DNA from: JBBQYA01 sp038209155
Lineage (GTDB): Bacteria > Bacteroidota > Bacteroidia > Sphingobacteriales > Sphingobacteriaceae
Direction: 5' to 3'
DNA length: 52,080 nt
Assembly: GCA_038209155.1 (NCBI GenBank)
Contig: JBBQYA010000006.1
Coordinates: forward strand, 1 to 52,080
Part shown: piece after piece, positions 24,849 through 34,477 of the stretch
Numbering within the stretch: position 1 is the first letter of the stretch
Layout: the number at the start of each line of letters is the position of its first letter
Made by a program: the position numbers and the translations under genes
The notes under the pieces: generated by a model
Database searches by the model: none
The model's input: only the letters and a program-made list of their open reading frames with translations
What the model was told of the DNA's origin: nothing

Positions 24849-27365
24849 TTGAAATATAGTATACTTACTTTTTTGCTGATTTTTGGTTTTTTAAAACCAG
24901 CTTTCACTCAAGAAATCAACATAAAGGGCAGAGTTACAGATGCTTCTACTGGAGTTCCTGTACCCTTTGCTTCAGTTGTTTTTAAAGGAAATTTAAATGG
25001 CGTAAATACAGATTTTGATGGTTTTTATTCGATAAAATCTTCACAATCGTATGATTCTATTCGGGTTACCTACTTAGGATACAAGCCAAAAGTCAAAAAA
25101 ATAAAAAATTCTAATCCCCAAATTATCGATTTTCAATTAGAACCTGATCTAGTTAATCTTAAAGAAATAAGCGTGCTTGCTGGCGAAAATCCCGCTCATC
25201 CGATAATTAGAAAAGCAATAGCAAATAAAAGCAAACTAAATAAAAGAAATGCAAAAGCTTTTGAACTAGAAAGTTATGTAAAAGTATTGGTAGATATTGA
25301 CAATATCTCAGATAACATTAAAAAGCGAAAACTTTTTGAACCAATTACTTCTATGTTTGATAGTCTGCAATATTTAGCCGGAGAAGATGGTTCTGCACAT
25401 TTGCCTGTATTCTTTTCAGAAAATTTGTCACAAATATATTTTAAGAATAATCCAGAACGGAAAAAAGAGATCGTAAAAGCAACCAGATTATCGGGTATTG
25501 GAATTCAAGATGGGGGATTAACTTCCCAAATTAGTGGATCCACTTTTCAGGAATATAATTTTAATGATAATAAAATTGACTTTTTTAATAAGGATTTTCT
25601 TTCTCCAATCTCAGATGCGGGATTTTTATTTTATGAATATTATTTAATAGACAGCGCGTTGATAGATACTTTTCAGTGTTTCAAAATAAAAGTAAAGCCT
25701 AAAAATAAGTATGATTTATTATTTTCTGGCTTTATTTGGATTACTGATAATACGTTTGCACTGAAACAAATTAATTTGGATATTGGAAAAACAGCCAATT
25801 TGAATTTTGTAGAAAAAGCCCAATTCCAACAAGAATTACTACCAATTGCAGATGGAATTTGGTTTCCAGTTAGGTCTAGAATTGTAATTGATTTCGCTGA
25901 TATTTCTAAAAATTTCGTTGGTTTGGTTGCTAAATTTTATGTTTCAAGTAAGAATATTGTTTTAAACCAGCCAAAAGAAGACAAATTTTACGAAAATCAA
26001 ATTGAATTATCAGAAGATATTAAACAAAAAGATTTTGCATTTTGGGATTCAAACCGCCACGAAAGATTAAGTGAGTCTGATATTAGAGTTTATAATTTAA
26101 TTGATACCATTAAAAATATTCCCAGAATAAAAAGTGCGGTTACGATTGCATACACTCTTTTAGAAGGTTTTACCGATGTTGGTAAAATTGATATTGGACC
26201 ATTTCCGGCAATTTATGCCAATAATAATATACAGGGAACTAAAATCAGAATAGGGGCTAGAACCAATGAGAAATTTAGTAAAAAGTTGATTTTCTCAGGT
26301 TACGGTGCTTATGGTTTTAGAGACGATAAATTTAGGTACAATCTTCAATCAGAATATATTTTATCCAGAAAAAATTGGACTAAAGTGGGAATTCAAAGAA
26401 GAGATGATATTGACCAAATAGGAGTTGATTTCGAATATGATTTTAATTCGCCATTTGCCGTTTTTGCTGGTTCTTTATTTACTTCTACGGCTCAAATTAG
26501 CAGGTTTGCCTTATTAAACAGAAAAGAAGAAAATAGAATTTGGATAGAAAGCGAGATTAGAAAAGGATTTACAGAAAGATTGTCCTTACACACGGTCAAC
26601 TTTACTAATTTTTTCACCAATTCTGCGACTGACACCAGTTTTAATCCTGTTCAAACAAATTTTAAAACAACAGAAATCAAGTTGGAAAGTAGATTTGCTT
26701 TTAACGAATACTATATTCAAAATGATAATTCCAGAATAAATTTGGGAACTGTAAAAGCTCCTGTGTTAACGTTGAGGTATATCATAGCTTTAAAAGATTT
26801 TCTAGGTTCAGAACAAAGTTATCAGAAAGCTTCTTTCTCTATATCACAAAGACTAAAGTTAGGTTTAATTGGAAGAAGTACGATCATCTTAACTGCTGGA
26901 AAAACATTTTCTAAAGTTCCTTTTGCTTTGCTTGACATACATAGAGGAAATGAAACTCCTTTTTTTTCGCCGGCAGCCTTTAATTTAATGAATAACTTTG
27001 AATTTATCAGCGATGAATTTGTTTCGCTTGATATTCAGCATTTTTTTGGAGGATTGTTTTTAAATAGAATTCCACTTTTGAATAAATTAAAATGGCGAGA
27101 AGTGGTAAGTGCAAGAACCGTAATAGGTAGTTTGAGCGAAAAAAATAGAGGAATTAATATCAACGGAGATTTTAAAACGCTCGAACAGAAACCGTATACA
27201 GAAATTTCGGCAGGGCTTGAAAATATCTTAAAAGTTATTCGTTTAGATTTTCTTTATCGATTGAGTTATATTGATTCGGAATATAAAAAAGAATATGAAT
27301 TAAAAAACCCAGGAAACACCATCGGAAATTTTGGTGTTAAATTTTCATTAGGCTTTTCTTTCTAA
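24849..27365 (+). CDS. DUF5686 outer-membrane protein with carboxypeptidase-regulatory-like domain
   Basis: Large exported protein of 838 residues. A signal peptide (residues 1-20, ending in FTQ) precedes a carboxypeptidase-regulatory-like beta domain (about 23-105: GRVTDASTGVPVPFASVVFKG and VTYLGYKPK), as in TonB-dependent receptors and SusC proteins. The remainder matches the DUF5686 pattern and ends in alternating strands with a C-terminal Phe, as expected for an outer-membrane barrel. No TonB-receptor plug is evident. Function unknown. TTG at 24849 is the only start that retains the signal peptide. Its stop overlaps the convergent HMG-CoA lyase stop by 4 bases. Confidence 0.82.
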   Translation: MKYSILTFLLIFGFLKPAFTQEINIKGRVTDASTGVPVPFASVVFKGNLNGVNTDFDGFYSIKSSQSYDSIRVTYLGYKPKVKKIKNSNPQIIDFQLEPDLVNLKEISVLAGENPAHPIIRKAIANKSKLNKRNAKAFELESYVKVLVDIDNISDNIKKRKLFEPITSMFDSLQYLAGEDGSAHLPVFFSENLSQIYFKNNPERKKEIVKATRLSGIGIQDGGLTSQISGSTFQEYNFNDNKIDFFNKDFLSPISDAGFLFYEYYLIDSALIDTFQCFKIKVKPKNKYDLLFSGFIWITDNTFALKQINLDIGKTANLNFVEKAQFQQELLPIADGIWFPVRSRIVIDFADISKNFVGLVAKFYVSSKNIVLNQPKEDKFYENQIELSEDIKQKDFAFWDSNRHERLSESDIRVYNLIDTIKNIPRIKSAVTIAYTLLEGFTDVGKIDIGPFPAIYANNNIQGTKIRIGARTNEKFSKKLIFSGYGAYGFRDDKFRYNLQSEYILSRKNWTKVGIQRRDDIDQIGVDFEYDFNSPFAVFAGSLFTSTAQISRFALLNRKEENRIWIESEIRKGFTERLSLHTVNFTNFFTNSATDTSFNPVQTNFKTTEIKLESRFAFNEYYIQNDNSRINLGTVKAPVLTLRYIIALKDFLGSEQSYQKASFSISQRLKLGLIGRSTIILTAGKTFSKVPFALLDIHRGNETPFFSPAAFNLMNNFEFISDEFVSLDIQHFFGGLFLNRIPLLNKLKWREVVSARTVIGSLSEKNRGININGDFKTLEQKPYTEISAGLENILKVIRLDFLYRLSYIDSEYKKEYELKNPGNTIGNFGVKFSLGFSF

Positions 27366-28210
27366 TGAAATAGTTCTTTAGCTATGCTTTTGGCTTTTGC
27401 TAGTTTTTCTAAATTTAAATCAACTTTTAATCCTTTTGATTCTAAAATTCGAATAACGGTTTCAGTATCTACATTTCCAACTAGATCATCAGCTGCCATC
27501 GGACAACCGCCATAACCCAAAAGTGCTGTATCTATTCTTTTGCAGCCTGAAATTAAAGCAGCAGAAACCTTACTAGAAGTGTTATCTTTAGTTGAGTGGA
27601 GGTGTGCTCCAAATTCAATTTCGGGATATTGCTTAATTAATGAAGGAAAAATTAACTCAATATCTGCATCTTTTGCTGTGCCAACAGTATCGGCCAAGGA
27701 AATTATTTTAACATCAATGGCTACAAATTTTTCAACCCAGTTTTTTACTTCCTCTGCATTCCAAACATCGCCATACGGATTTCCAAAGCCCATACTCAAG
27801 TACACAACTAATTCTCTATTTGCATTTACACAATAGTTTTGAATAGTTTTTATGGATTCAAAAGCCTGCTCTCTACTTGCATTGGTATTTCTTTGCTGGA
27901 AAGTTTCGGATAAAGAAAAAGGAAATCCTAAATAACTAATTTCTGAATGCAATAATGCACTTTCTGCGCCACGAACATTGGCTATTATGGCTAAAAGTTT
28001 GGTTTTTGAATTTTCTAAATCAAGATTGGCTAAAACCTCATTTGTGTCTGCTAATTGTGGAATTGCTTTTGGTGAAACAAAACTTCCAAAATCTAGTGTG
28101 TCGAATCCAACTTTTATTAGCGCATTTAAATACTCAATTTTTTTTTCGGTAGGAATAAATTCAGAAATGCCTTGCATTGCATCTCTTGGGCATTCAACAA
28201 TTTTAATCAT
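27362..28210 (-). CDS. Hydroxymethylglutaryl-CoA lyase (HMGL-like TIM barrel)
   Basis: Splits HMG-CoA to acetyl-CoA and acetoacetate in leucine breakdown. The 282 residues begin IVECPRDAMQGI, the catalytic Arg-Asp segment of the DRE-TIM metallolyases, with DFGSFVSPKAIPQLAD, SLADTVGTA, FGAHLHST (metal-binding HxH) and the signature GYGGCPMAADDLVGN containing the active-site Cys. It follows NDH-2 by 29 bases on the same strand and may be cotranscribed. The functional pairing with leucine dehydrogenase at 10568 is inferred only. It ends in TAG. Confidence 0.88.
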   Translation of the reverse strand: MIKIVECPRDAMQGISEFIPTEKKIEYLNALIKVGFDTLDFGSFVSPKAIPQLADTNEVLANLDLENSKTKLLAIIANVRGAESALLHSEISYLGFPFSLSETFQQRNTNASREQAFESIKTIQNYCVNANRELVVYLSMGFGNPYGDVWNAEEVKNWVEKFVAIDVKIISLADTVGTAKDADIELIFPSLIKQYPEIEFGAHLHSTKDNTSSKVSAALISGCKRIDTALLGYGGCPMAADDLVGNVDTETVIRILESKGLKVDLNLEKLAKAKSIAKELFH

Positions 28211-28239
28211 ACATTTTGATTAAGAAAAGGATTTGAAAT

Positions 28240-29541
28240 CTATAAACGTGAAATTTCTTTATGATTTCGAAGATAAGGTCTTATAATTAATCGTATTCCG
28301 CGATCGTAACTGAAATAACACCAAACCCAATTCACGAAAACTATAATTTTATTTCTAAAACCAACCAAGGTAAGTAAATGAACAAACATCCAAACAAACC
28401 AAGCAAAAATTCCTTGAAATCTAATTTTGCCGATATCTACTACTGCTTTATTTCTACCAACAGTTGCCATTGATCCTTTATCAAAATATTTAAATGGTTT
28501 TAATGGTTTTTTTGAAAGAAGTGCTAGAATGTTTTTTGCTAATAAATTTCCCTGTTGTATAGCTACTGGGGCTACTCCTGGGTGCCCGTTCAAATAATCC
28601 TCGGAAACCATTTGTGCAACATCTCCGATTGCGAAAATATTTTTAGTTCCTTGAACTTGATTAAAACTATCTACTAATATTCGATTTCCTCTAGAAAAAA
28701 CTTCAACAGGCAGACCGGGAATAGTTGCTCCTTTCACTCCAGCTGACCAAATCACATTTGAAGTTGGAATTTTCCGATCGCTTAACTCAATAAATTTACC
28801 ATCGTAACTTATAACCCTTTCATTCAATCTCACCATAACACCAAGATCTTTTAGAAATTTTTCTGCTTTTTCAGAAGATTGCTCGCTCATTCCACCTAAA
28901 AGTTTCGGGCCTGCTTCTACCAAATTAATTTGCATTCTTCTGATATCTAATTCTGGATAATCTTTGGGGAGTACATGAGTTTTTAATTCTGCCAATGCTC
29001 CAGCAGTTTCTACACCAGTTGGTCCACCACCCACTACCACAAAATTCATTAGCATTTCCTGATCGTTCAAATCTGTATGTTGAAGTGCTTTTTCTAAATT
29101 TTGCAAGATCATACTTCTCAGATCCAATGCTTCTGGTATGCTTTTCATTGGCATACTGTGGAATTCTATTTCTTTATTTCCAAAATAATTGGTTTCTGAT
29201 CCGGTAGCAATCACTAAATAATTATAACTGATGCTTCCAATGGAAGTTTTTATTAAATTTTCTCCACTTATTATTTCTTGAACTTCAGCTACACGAAACA
29301 AAAAATTCCCTTGCTTTTTAAAAATCTTACGAAGTGGGAACGCAATAGAATCAGGTTCTAAACCTCCTGTAGCTACTTGATATAACAGTGGTTGGAAAGT
29401 GTGATAATTGTGTTTATCAATTAATAAAACCTGAACCTCTTTATTTTTTAATGATTTTGTTAATTCTATTCCTCCAAATCCACCTCCTATGATTACTACT
29501 CTTGGGTAGCTTGTTTCCGGAATGTCAATTGTTTCTGTCAT
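28240..29541 (-). CDS. Type II NADH dehydrogenase (NDH-2)
   Basis: Single-subunit NADH:quinone oxidoreductase feeding electrons from NADH to menaquinone without pumping protons. It has the FAD fold GGGFGGIELTKSL, the NADH fold GGGPTGVETAGAL, YQVATGGLEPDSIAFPLR, FAIGDVAQ and a hydrophobic C-terminal membrane segment (FAWFVWMFVHLLTLVGF). I chose the ATG at 29541 (MTETIDIPE); an ATG 19 codons upstream adds an unlikely hydrophobic leader reaching the SecDF terminator. It ends in TAG, ahead of HMG-CoA lyase. Confidence 0.9.
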   Translation of the reverse strand: MTETIDIPETSYPRVVIIGGGFGGIELTKSLKNKEVQVLLIDKHNYHTFQPLLYQVATGGLEPDSIAFPLRKIFKKQGNFLFRVAEVQEIISGENLIKTSIGSISYNYLVIATGSETNYFGNKEIEFHSMPMKSIPEALDLRSMILQNLEKALQHTDLNDQEMLMNFVVVGGGPTGVETAGALAELKTHVLPKDYPELDIRRMQINLVEAGPKLLGGMSEQSSEKAEKFLKDLGVMVRLNERVISYDGKFIELSDRKIPTSNVIWSAGVKGATIPGLPVEVFSRGNRILVDSFNQVQGTKNIFAIGDVAQMVSEDYLNGHPGVAPVAIQQGNLLAKNILALLSKKPLKPFKYFDKGSMATVGRNKAVVDIGKIRFQGIFAWFVWMFVHLLTLVGFRNKIIVFVNWVWCYFSYDRGIRLIIRPYLRNHKEISRL

Positions 29542-29580
29542 ATTAATTAGAATTAAGAAAAAGTTGGTTTGTAATAAACA

Positions 29581-29612
29581 AAAAAGGCATGAGTACAATA
29601 CACATGCCTTTT
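29581..29612 (-). terminator. Rho-independent terminator after secDF
   Basis: AAAAGGCATG (29582-29591) pairs perfectly with CATGCCTTTT (29603-29612) around an 11-base loop; the minus-strand transcript continues into T residues. It lies 22 bases after the secDF stop. Confidence 0.75.
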
Positions 29613-29634
29613 ATTTTATCAATACTATGCCAAT

Positions 29635-32600
29635 TTATTTTGCAGTCTCAGTAGATAATGAACGAACGTCTGTTTTATTTTTAACTAAATCCACCACAAT
29701 CGGTGTTGCAATAAAAATAGAAGAATAGGTTCCAAAAATTACTCCAATAAGCATTGCAAAAGAGAAACCTCTAATTACTTCTCCGCCGAAAATAAATAAA
29801 ATAGACAATACAAACATGGTAGAAAGTCCAGTGATCATAGTTCTACTTAATGTACTATTCAGTGCATTATTGATAACTGGCGCTAATGCTTCATTTTTGG
29901 TGTGATGTATATTTAAATATTCTCTTATTCTATCAAAAACTACTACTGTATCATTGATGGAATAACCCATTACCGTCAATACCGCCGCAATAAATGCTTG
30001 ATCAATATCTAAAGAGAATGGTAAAATGCCATTGAATATGGAGAAAATAGAAACTAGAATCAATACATCGTGAGCAAGTGCCACAAGTGCTGCCACTCCA
30101 AATTGCCATCTTTTAAAACGAATTAATATGTACAGGAAAACCACCACCATAGATAGTAATATGGAATAAACTGCCGAAGCTCGAATATCATCGGCAATGG
30201 TTGGGCCGACCTTTTCTGAACTAAGAATACTAGACTTATTATTAATTTTCGCTAAACCATCTTTTAATTTTGTTTCAACTTCTGTATCTGCATTATCGGC
30301 TGGACTATCAATCATGTAGGAAGTAGTTACTTTTACCTGATTGTTTCCTCCAAATGTTTTTACTTCTGGTGCTGAACCAAATGTTACATTTAATGCTTCG
30401 CGTACTTCATTTGTTTTTACGTCTTGGTCAAAACGAACAACATAGCTTCTTCCACCTTTAAAATCTACACCAAAACTTAATCCTTTGAAAAATAGAGAGA
30501 CAATTCCAGCTACTATAATTGCAGTAGAAATCCAATAAAACTGGCGGCGCTTAGATAGGAAATCGAAACTAGATCCTTTGAAAGCATTTTCCGTAAGTTT
30601 AGTGGAAAAAGAAACAATGTTATTTTTTGCTATTTGTGATTCAAATATTAATCGTGTAATAAATATTGCTGCAAATAATGAAGTTAAAATACCAATAACT
30701 AAAGTGGTTGCGAACCCCTGAATCGGTCCTGTTCCAAAAACATAAAGGATAATTCCTGTTAAAAGCGTTGTTACATTTGAATCGATAATAGAGGAGTAAG
30801 CTTTTTTATATCCATTTGCTATTGCAAGTTTAAATGGTTGTCCTTCTCCTAGCTCTTCTCGAATTCTTTCATAAATCAAAACGTTTGCATCTACCGCCAT
30901 ACCTATCGTTAATACAATTCCCGCAATACCCGGCAATGTAAGAACTGCACCAAGAGATGCAAGTACTCCCATCAAGAAGAATACGTTTGCAAATAAAGCT
31001 ACATCGGCAATCCAACCTGCTCTATTATAATAGAATACCATAAAAAGTAAAACTACAAGCAAGCCCACAACCGAAGAAATTAAACCAGCATTAATCGCTT
31101 CTTGACCTAAAGATGGTCCAACTACTGCTTCAGAAACAATTTTTGCTGGTGCAGGAAGCTTACCAGCTTTTAAAATATTGGCTAAATCTTTCGTATCATC
31201 TGCAGTAAAGTTTCCAGAAATAGAGGAGATACCTCCACTAATTTCTGATTGAACCGTTGGACTGGAATAAACATAATCATCCAATACAATGGCCACACTT
31301 CTTTTATTAATTGGATCTTTAGATGCTTCAGCAGTCATTCTTCTCCAAATTTTTGCCCCTTCACTATTCATGATCATCACTACTTCTGGTTTGCCAGTTT
31401 GGTCATAATCTTCTCTTGCATTAGCAATTACATCTCCACCAAGTGGTGCTTTATTATCTCTTCCTGTTAATTTAATTGCATGAAGTTCAAAAAAGTTATT
31501 CTTGTCAATAGGTTTTACCGCCCAAAGAAATTTTACATCGGATGGTAAAACTGCTTTTACCTCTTCCATTTGTAAGTAAGAATTCACCTTACTCGTATCT
31601 TTTAAGGAAGCATATCCCACAGCAGAACCTGGTCTGAGCAATTGTTGTCCTTTTTCTCCTTGATAAATTGCTGGCGATAAAATAGCAAACAATGGATTAT
31701 CCTTAGTGAAATTTGCATTCTGAGCGGCAGAAGATGTATCTTTTTTGCTTGTATCAGAGTTTATTTTGTTCAATAATGCAAGCCCATCTTTGTTAGTTGT
31801 ATCTGTTAAAGAAGTCGAAAGGCTGTCTGTTGATTTTTTTATAGTGTCTGAACTTAAAGTAGCACCAGAAGCTAAAGCCAACTTATTTTTAATCGCCTTA
31901 TTTGCATTATCTAAAGAAGGAAATATTTCAGCATTCTCGTAAGTGTCCCAAAATTCTAGTTGAGCAGAGCCTTGAAGAAGTTTTCTTACTCTATCCGGAT
32001 CGTCTACTCCAGGTAGTTCGATCAAAATGCGATTGGAATTATCTTGTAATTGAATATTTGGTTGCGTTACTCCAAATTTATCAATTCTTGTTCTTAAAAT
32101 ATTAAATGAACGATCAATAGCACCGTCTGCTTCTTTTTTAATTTCAGCTAAAACCTCTGCATCAGTAGATGATATCTTAATTCTAGCTTGATTTTCTTTA
32201 GTTGCAAAAATCGAGGCTAAAGAAATTCCTGGATTTACCTCCTTGAAAACCTCTCCAAATAAGGTAACATAGTTCTTGTTGCTAGTACCAGATCGCTCTT
32301 GAGTAAGTTGTAAGGCTTTGTTGAAACCAGCATTTTCACTGTTACCAGCTAAAGAACGAATTAATTGTTTTAAAGAAATTTCCATGGTAACGTTCATACC
32401 ACCTTTTAAATCCAACCCAAGATTTAATTGTTTTTGCTTACATTCTGCATAGGTAAACTTTTGAAAACCAAGGTTGTAAACTGTTTCAGTCTCCATGGAA
32501 TCTAAATAGAACCGTTCTTTTACTGCATCGCCATTGGAATAAGCTCTAGCGTTTTTAGCTACGTTGTAGGTAACTATTGAAAATGAAATTGAATAGATAC

Positions 32601-32652
32601 ACGCTAACGCAAGTGCGATTGCGAAAAACCTGATAGCACCTTTACCCTGCAT
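29635..32652 (-). CDS. secDF: Protein translocase subunit SecDF (fused SecD and SecF)
   Basis: Proton-driven membrane partner of SecYEG that pulls secreted proteins across the inner membrane. The fused chain of about 1005 residues has a first transmembrane helix (about 8-28), the SecD signature LGLDLKGGMNV (about 77-87), a large periplasmic region with a Ser/Thr/Asp-rich insert, and five SecD helices (with GMAVDANVLIYERIREEL). The SecF half begins near FWISTAIIVAG with VDFKGGRSYVVRFD and YSINDTVVVFDRIREYL. I start at the ATG at 32652 (MQGKGAIRFF); an ATG 22 codons upstream lies at the likely transcript start. Confidence 0.94.
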   Translation of the reverse strand: MQGKGAIRFFAIALALACIYSISFSIVTYNVAKNARAYSNGDAVKERFYLDSMETETVYNLGFQKFTYAECKQKQLNLGLDLKGGMNVTMEISLKQLIRSLAGNSENAGFNKALQLTQERSGTSNKNYVTLFGEVFKEVNPGISLASIFATKENQARIKISSTDAEVLAEIKKEADGAIDRSFNILRTRIDKFGVTQPNIQLQDNSNRILIELPGVDDPDRVRKLLQGSAQLEFWDTYENAEIFPSLDNANKAIKNKLALASGATLSSDTIKKSTDSLSTSLTDTTNKDGLALLNKINSDTSKKDTSSAAQNANFTKDNPLFAILSPAIYQGEKGQQLLRPGSAVGYASLKDTSKVNSYLQMEEVKAVLPSDVKFLWAVKPIDKNNFFELHAIKLTGRDNKAPLGGDVIANAREDYDQTGKPEVVMIMNSEGAKIWRRMTAEASKDPINKRSVAIVLDDYVYSSPTVQSEISGGISSISGNFTADDTKDLANILKAGKLPAPAKIVSEAVVGPSLGQEAINAGLISSVVGLLVVLLFMVFYYNRAGWIADVALFANVFFLMGVLASLGAVLTLPGIAGIVLTIGMAVDANVLIYERIREELGEGQPFKLAIANGYKKAYSSIIDSNVTTLLTGIILYVFGTGPIQGFATTLVIGILTSLFAAIFITRLIFESQIAKNNIVSFSTKLTENAFKGSSFDFLSKRRQFYWISTAIIVAGIVSLFFKGLSFGVDFKGGRSYVVRFDQDVKTNEVREALNVTFGSAPEVKTFGGNNQVKVTTSYMIDSPADNADTEVETKLKDGLAKINNKSSILSSEKVGPTIADDIRASAVYSILLSMVVVFLYILIRFKRWQFGVAALVALAHDVLILVSIFSIFNGILPFSLDIDQAFIAAVLTVMGYSINDTVVVFDRIREYLNIHHTKNEALAPVINNALNSTLSRTMITGLSTMFVLSILFIFGGEVIRGFSFAMLIGVIFGTYSSIFIATPIVVDLVKNKTDVRSLSTETAK

Positions 32653-32715
32653 AATTATTGATTGTAATTTATTTAAAAGTTTGGAATTCTTGCCCTTCAA
32701 AAATCTGAAAGAGCG

Positions 32716-32723
32716 CAAATGTA
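32716..32723 (-). promoter_or_regulatory. Candidate -7 element upstream of secDF
   Basis: TACATTTG on the minus strand matches TAnnTTTG. Transcription starting about 7 bases downstream would exclude the ATG at 32718 and support the start at 32652. The -33 box is not clear. Confidence 0.35.
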
Positions 32724-32784
32724 AGAATTTTTTTAATTTATGAAATTGGTGTTATTATTAGTTTACAATTTTCCGATTTCATCA

Positions 32785-33414
32785 TCAAAGCTTCTGGCGA
32801 AGCAAGGAAGCAATTTCTTCGATTTCTACATCTATTGTATCATTATTTAAAATTAATTTATGTGCATTTGCTTTGTAGGGTTTTAAATAATTTTCATAAG
32901 ATGGCAACACATGATTTTCCCATTGGTACATTATTGTTTCTTTTGAATATCCTCTTTCTACTTGATCTCTGTGCAATCTTCGGGCAAGTTTAATTTCATT
33001 ATCTGCCTCTATATAAATGCGATAGTCGAAATTTTCTGCAATTTTTTTGTAATGATAAATGAATAGACCTTCTACAACTATGATGGGTTTTGGACAAAAA
33101 GTAAGCAAACTTTGTTGTGCTGATGGATTATTAAAAACATATTCTACTTTCTGAATTTCTTTGCCAGAGAGCAATTCTTTTAAATCTGCCAATAGTTTTT
33201 CGTCATCAATTCCTTCTGGCAAATCAAAATTTACTTCTCCATTTTCATCAATAAACTGTTCTGATTTTGGTTTGTAATAATGATCTTGAGATAAAAGACA
33301 AACTTCATCTTCTGTAAAATGCTTAAGCAATGAATGTAAAAGGTAAGTTTTGCCAGAGCCACTACCACCCGCTATGCCAACTACAAATGGTTTTTTTGTG
33401 AGCGTTTTAGTCAT
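32785..33414 (-). CDS. udk: Uridine kinase family protein
   Basis: Phosphorylates uridine and cytidine in pyrimidine salvage. The P-loop GIAGGSGSGKT is at residues about 13-23, followed by LLSQDHYYKP (nucleoside-binding), a Walker B-like VVEGLFIYHY and the lid Arg cluster RRLHRDQVERG. The 209-residue length is typical. Its start overlaps the end of the upstream LysM gene by 8 bases, an unusual partnering whose meaning is unknown. Confidence 0.88.
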   Translation of the reverse strand: MTKTLTKKPFVVGIAGGSGSGKTYLLHSLLKHFTEDEVCLLSQDHYYKPKSEQFIDENGEVNFDLPEGIDDEKLLADLKELLSGKEIQKVEYVFNNPSAQQSLLTFCPKPIIVVEGLFIYHYKKIAENFDYRIYIEADNEIKLARRLHRDQVERGYSKETIMYQWENHVLPSYENYLKPYKANAHKLILNNDTIDVEIEEIASLLRQKL

Positions 33415-34324
33415 TTTTTCGACCGTAAGAAAGAATTACTTGGGCTCTTTCATCTATCATATCTATCATATCTGCTGCTTTTTTAGATATCATTATCGTC
33501 ACATTCTTATTTTCGCCAGATAAGGGTAATTTACCGATTACTTTTACCAAAACACTTTTATCGTTTTGTGTATTGGTTACTTTTATAACCGTACCTACTG
33601 GAGCAGAAACATGCAAAGCCAAACTTTTTTCTTGATTTAAATTACTTCCATCTAATCTTTTTGCCAATGCTTTTTCATTCACTTCATAAGATCCAAGTAA
33701 GGTTTTATTGTAAATAATTGCTTGAGAATCTGTTTTTGGTGCAGTATCTACCCTCGGGATTTCGATTATTTTTACTTCTTGGATTATATCTTTTTTATCC
33801 TCCTTTTTCAAAACTACTTTTTCTTCTTTTGCAGGTTCAACCTTTTTTTCAAAGACTTTGGAGATTGCTTTGTTTTCTGTTTTTGTTTCAGGTTTTTCAG
33901 TGATTTTTAGAATAGTTCCTACACTCAACTCATTGCTTTTCAAGTTGTTTAATTCTTTTAAAGATTCTACACTAACTCCATATTTTTTAGAAATAGAAAA
34001 TAAAGTTTCTTTTGCAACTATTGTATGTTTTACAGTTAAAACTGCCTTTGTTGATTTTAAGGATTTCTTTAAAACGGTAGGTATCATTATCGTGTCCCCT
34101 AAAGTTAACGAATTTCCAACCTTAGGATTTAAACTTATCAACTCCTTTGGATCTTTTTTGTATTCCCTTGCAATTGAATAAAATGTTTCTTTTGCAGTTA
34201 CTTTATGTAAAATAAAATCTTTTCCAGATTTAGAAAAAACTCCTATTGAATCTACTGTAATATCAGAAGCGAAAATAAATGTACTGGATAAGAAAAAAGA
34301 AGTAAAAAGGATTATTATTTTCAT
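33407..34324 (-). CDS. Exported LysM protein with C-terminal double-psi-barrel-like domain
   Basis: A 305-residue secreted protein with signal peptide (residues 1-19). Two LysM repeats lie at about 39-85 (HKVTAKETFYSIAREY and TIMIPT) and about 99-143 (HTIVAKETLFSISKKYGV), suggesting peptidoglycan binding. A Lys/Glu-rich linker follows, then a domain at about 205-300 (LALHVSAPVGTVIKVTN, VLVKVIGKLP, ISKKAADMI) resembling the RlpA-type double-psi barrel. It may be an envelope remodelling or septal protein; enzymatic activity is not established. It overlaps udk by 8 bases. Confidence 0.8.
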   Translation of the reverse strand: MKIIILFTSFFLSSTFIFASDITVDSIGVFSKSGKDFILHKVTAKETFYSIAREYKKDPKELISLNPKVGNSLTLGDTIMIPTVLKKSLKSTKAVLTVKHTIVAKETLFSISKKYGVSVESLKELNNLKSNELSVGTILKITEKPETKTENKAISKVFEKKVEPAKEEKVVLKKEDKKDIIQEVKIIEIPRVDTAPKTDSQAIIYNKTLLGSYEVNEKALAKRLDGSNLNQEKSLALHVSAPVGTVIKVTNTQNDKSVLVKVIGKLPLSGENKNVTIMISKKAADMIDMIDERAQVILSYGRKND

Positions 34325-34442
34325 TTAATTTTTTTGCAATAATAGTAATTACGGTACAATTGAATTGTTATTATTCATCATAATAATTTCAATCTATTAT
34401 TTTTCAGCTTTATATTTTTCATTTATTGCGATTCCAAAACAA

Positions 34443-34450
34443 TATATTTG
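34443..34450 (+). promoter_or_regulatory. Candidate -7 element upstream of the NfeD gene
   Basis: TATATTTG matches TAnnTTTG; a start of transcription near 34457 favours the ATG at 34478 over the TTG at 34448. No good -33 box is seen. Confidence 0.3.
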
Positions 34451-34477
34451 ATATTTGTACTTATTTTATTTCTCAAA

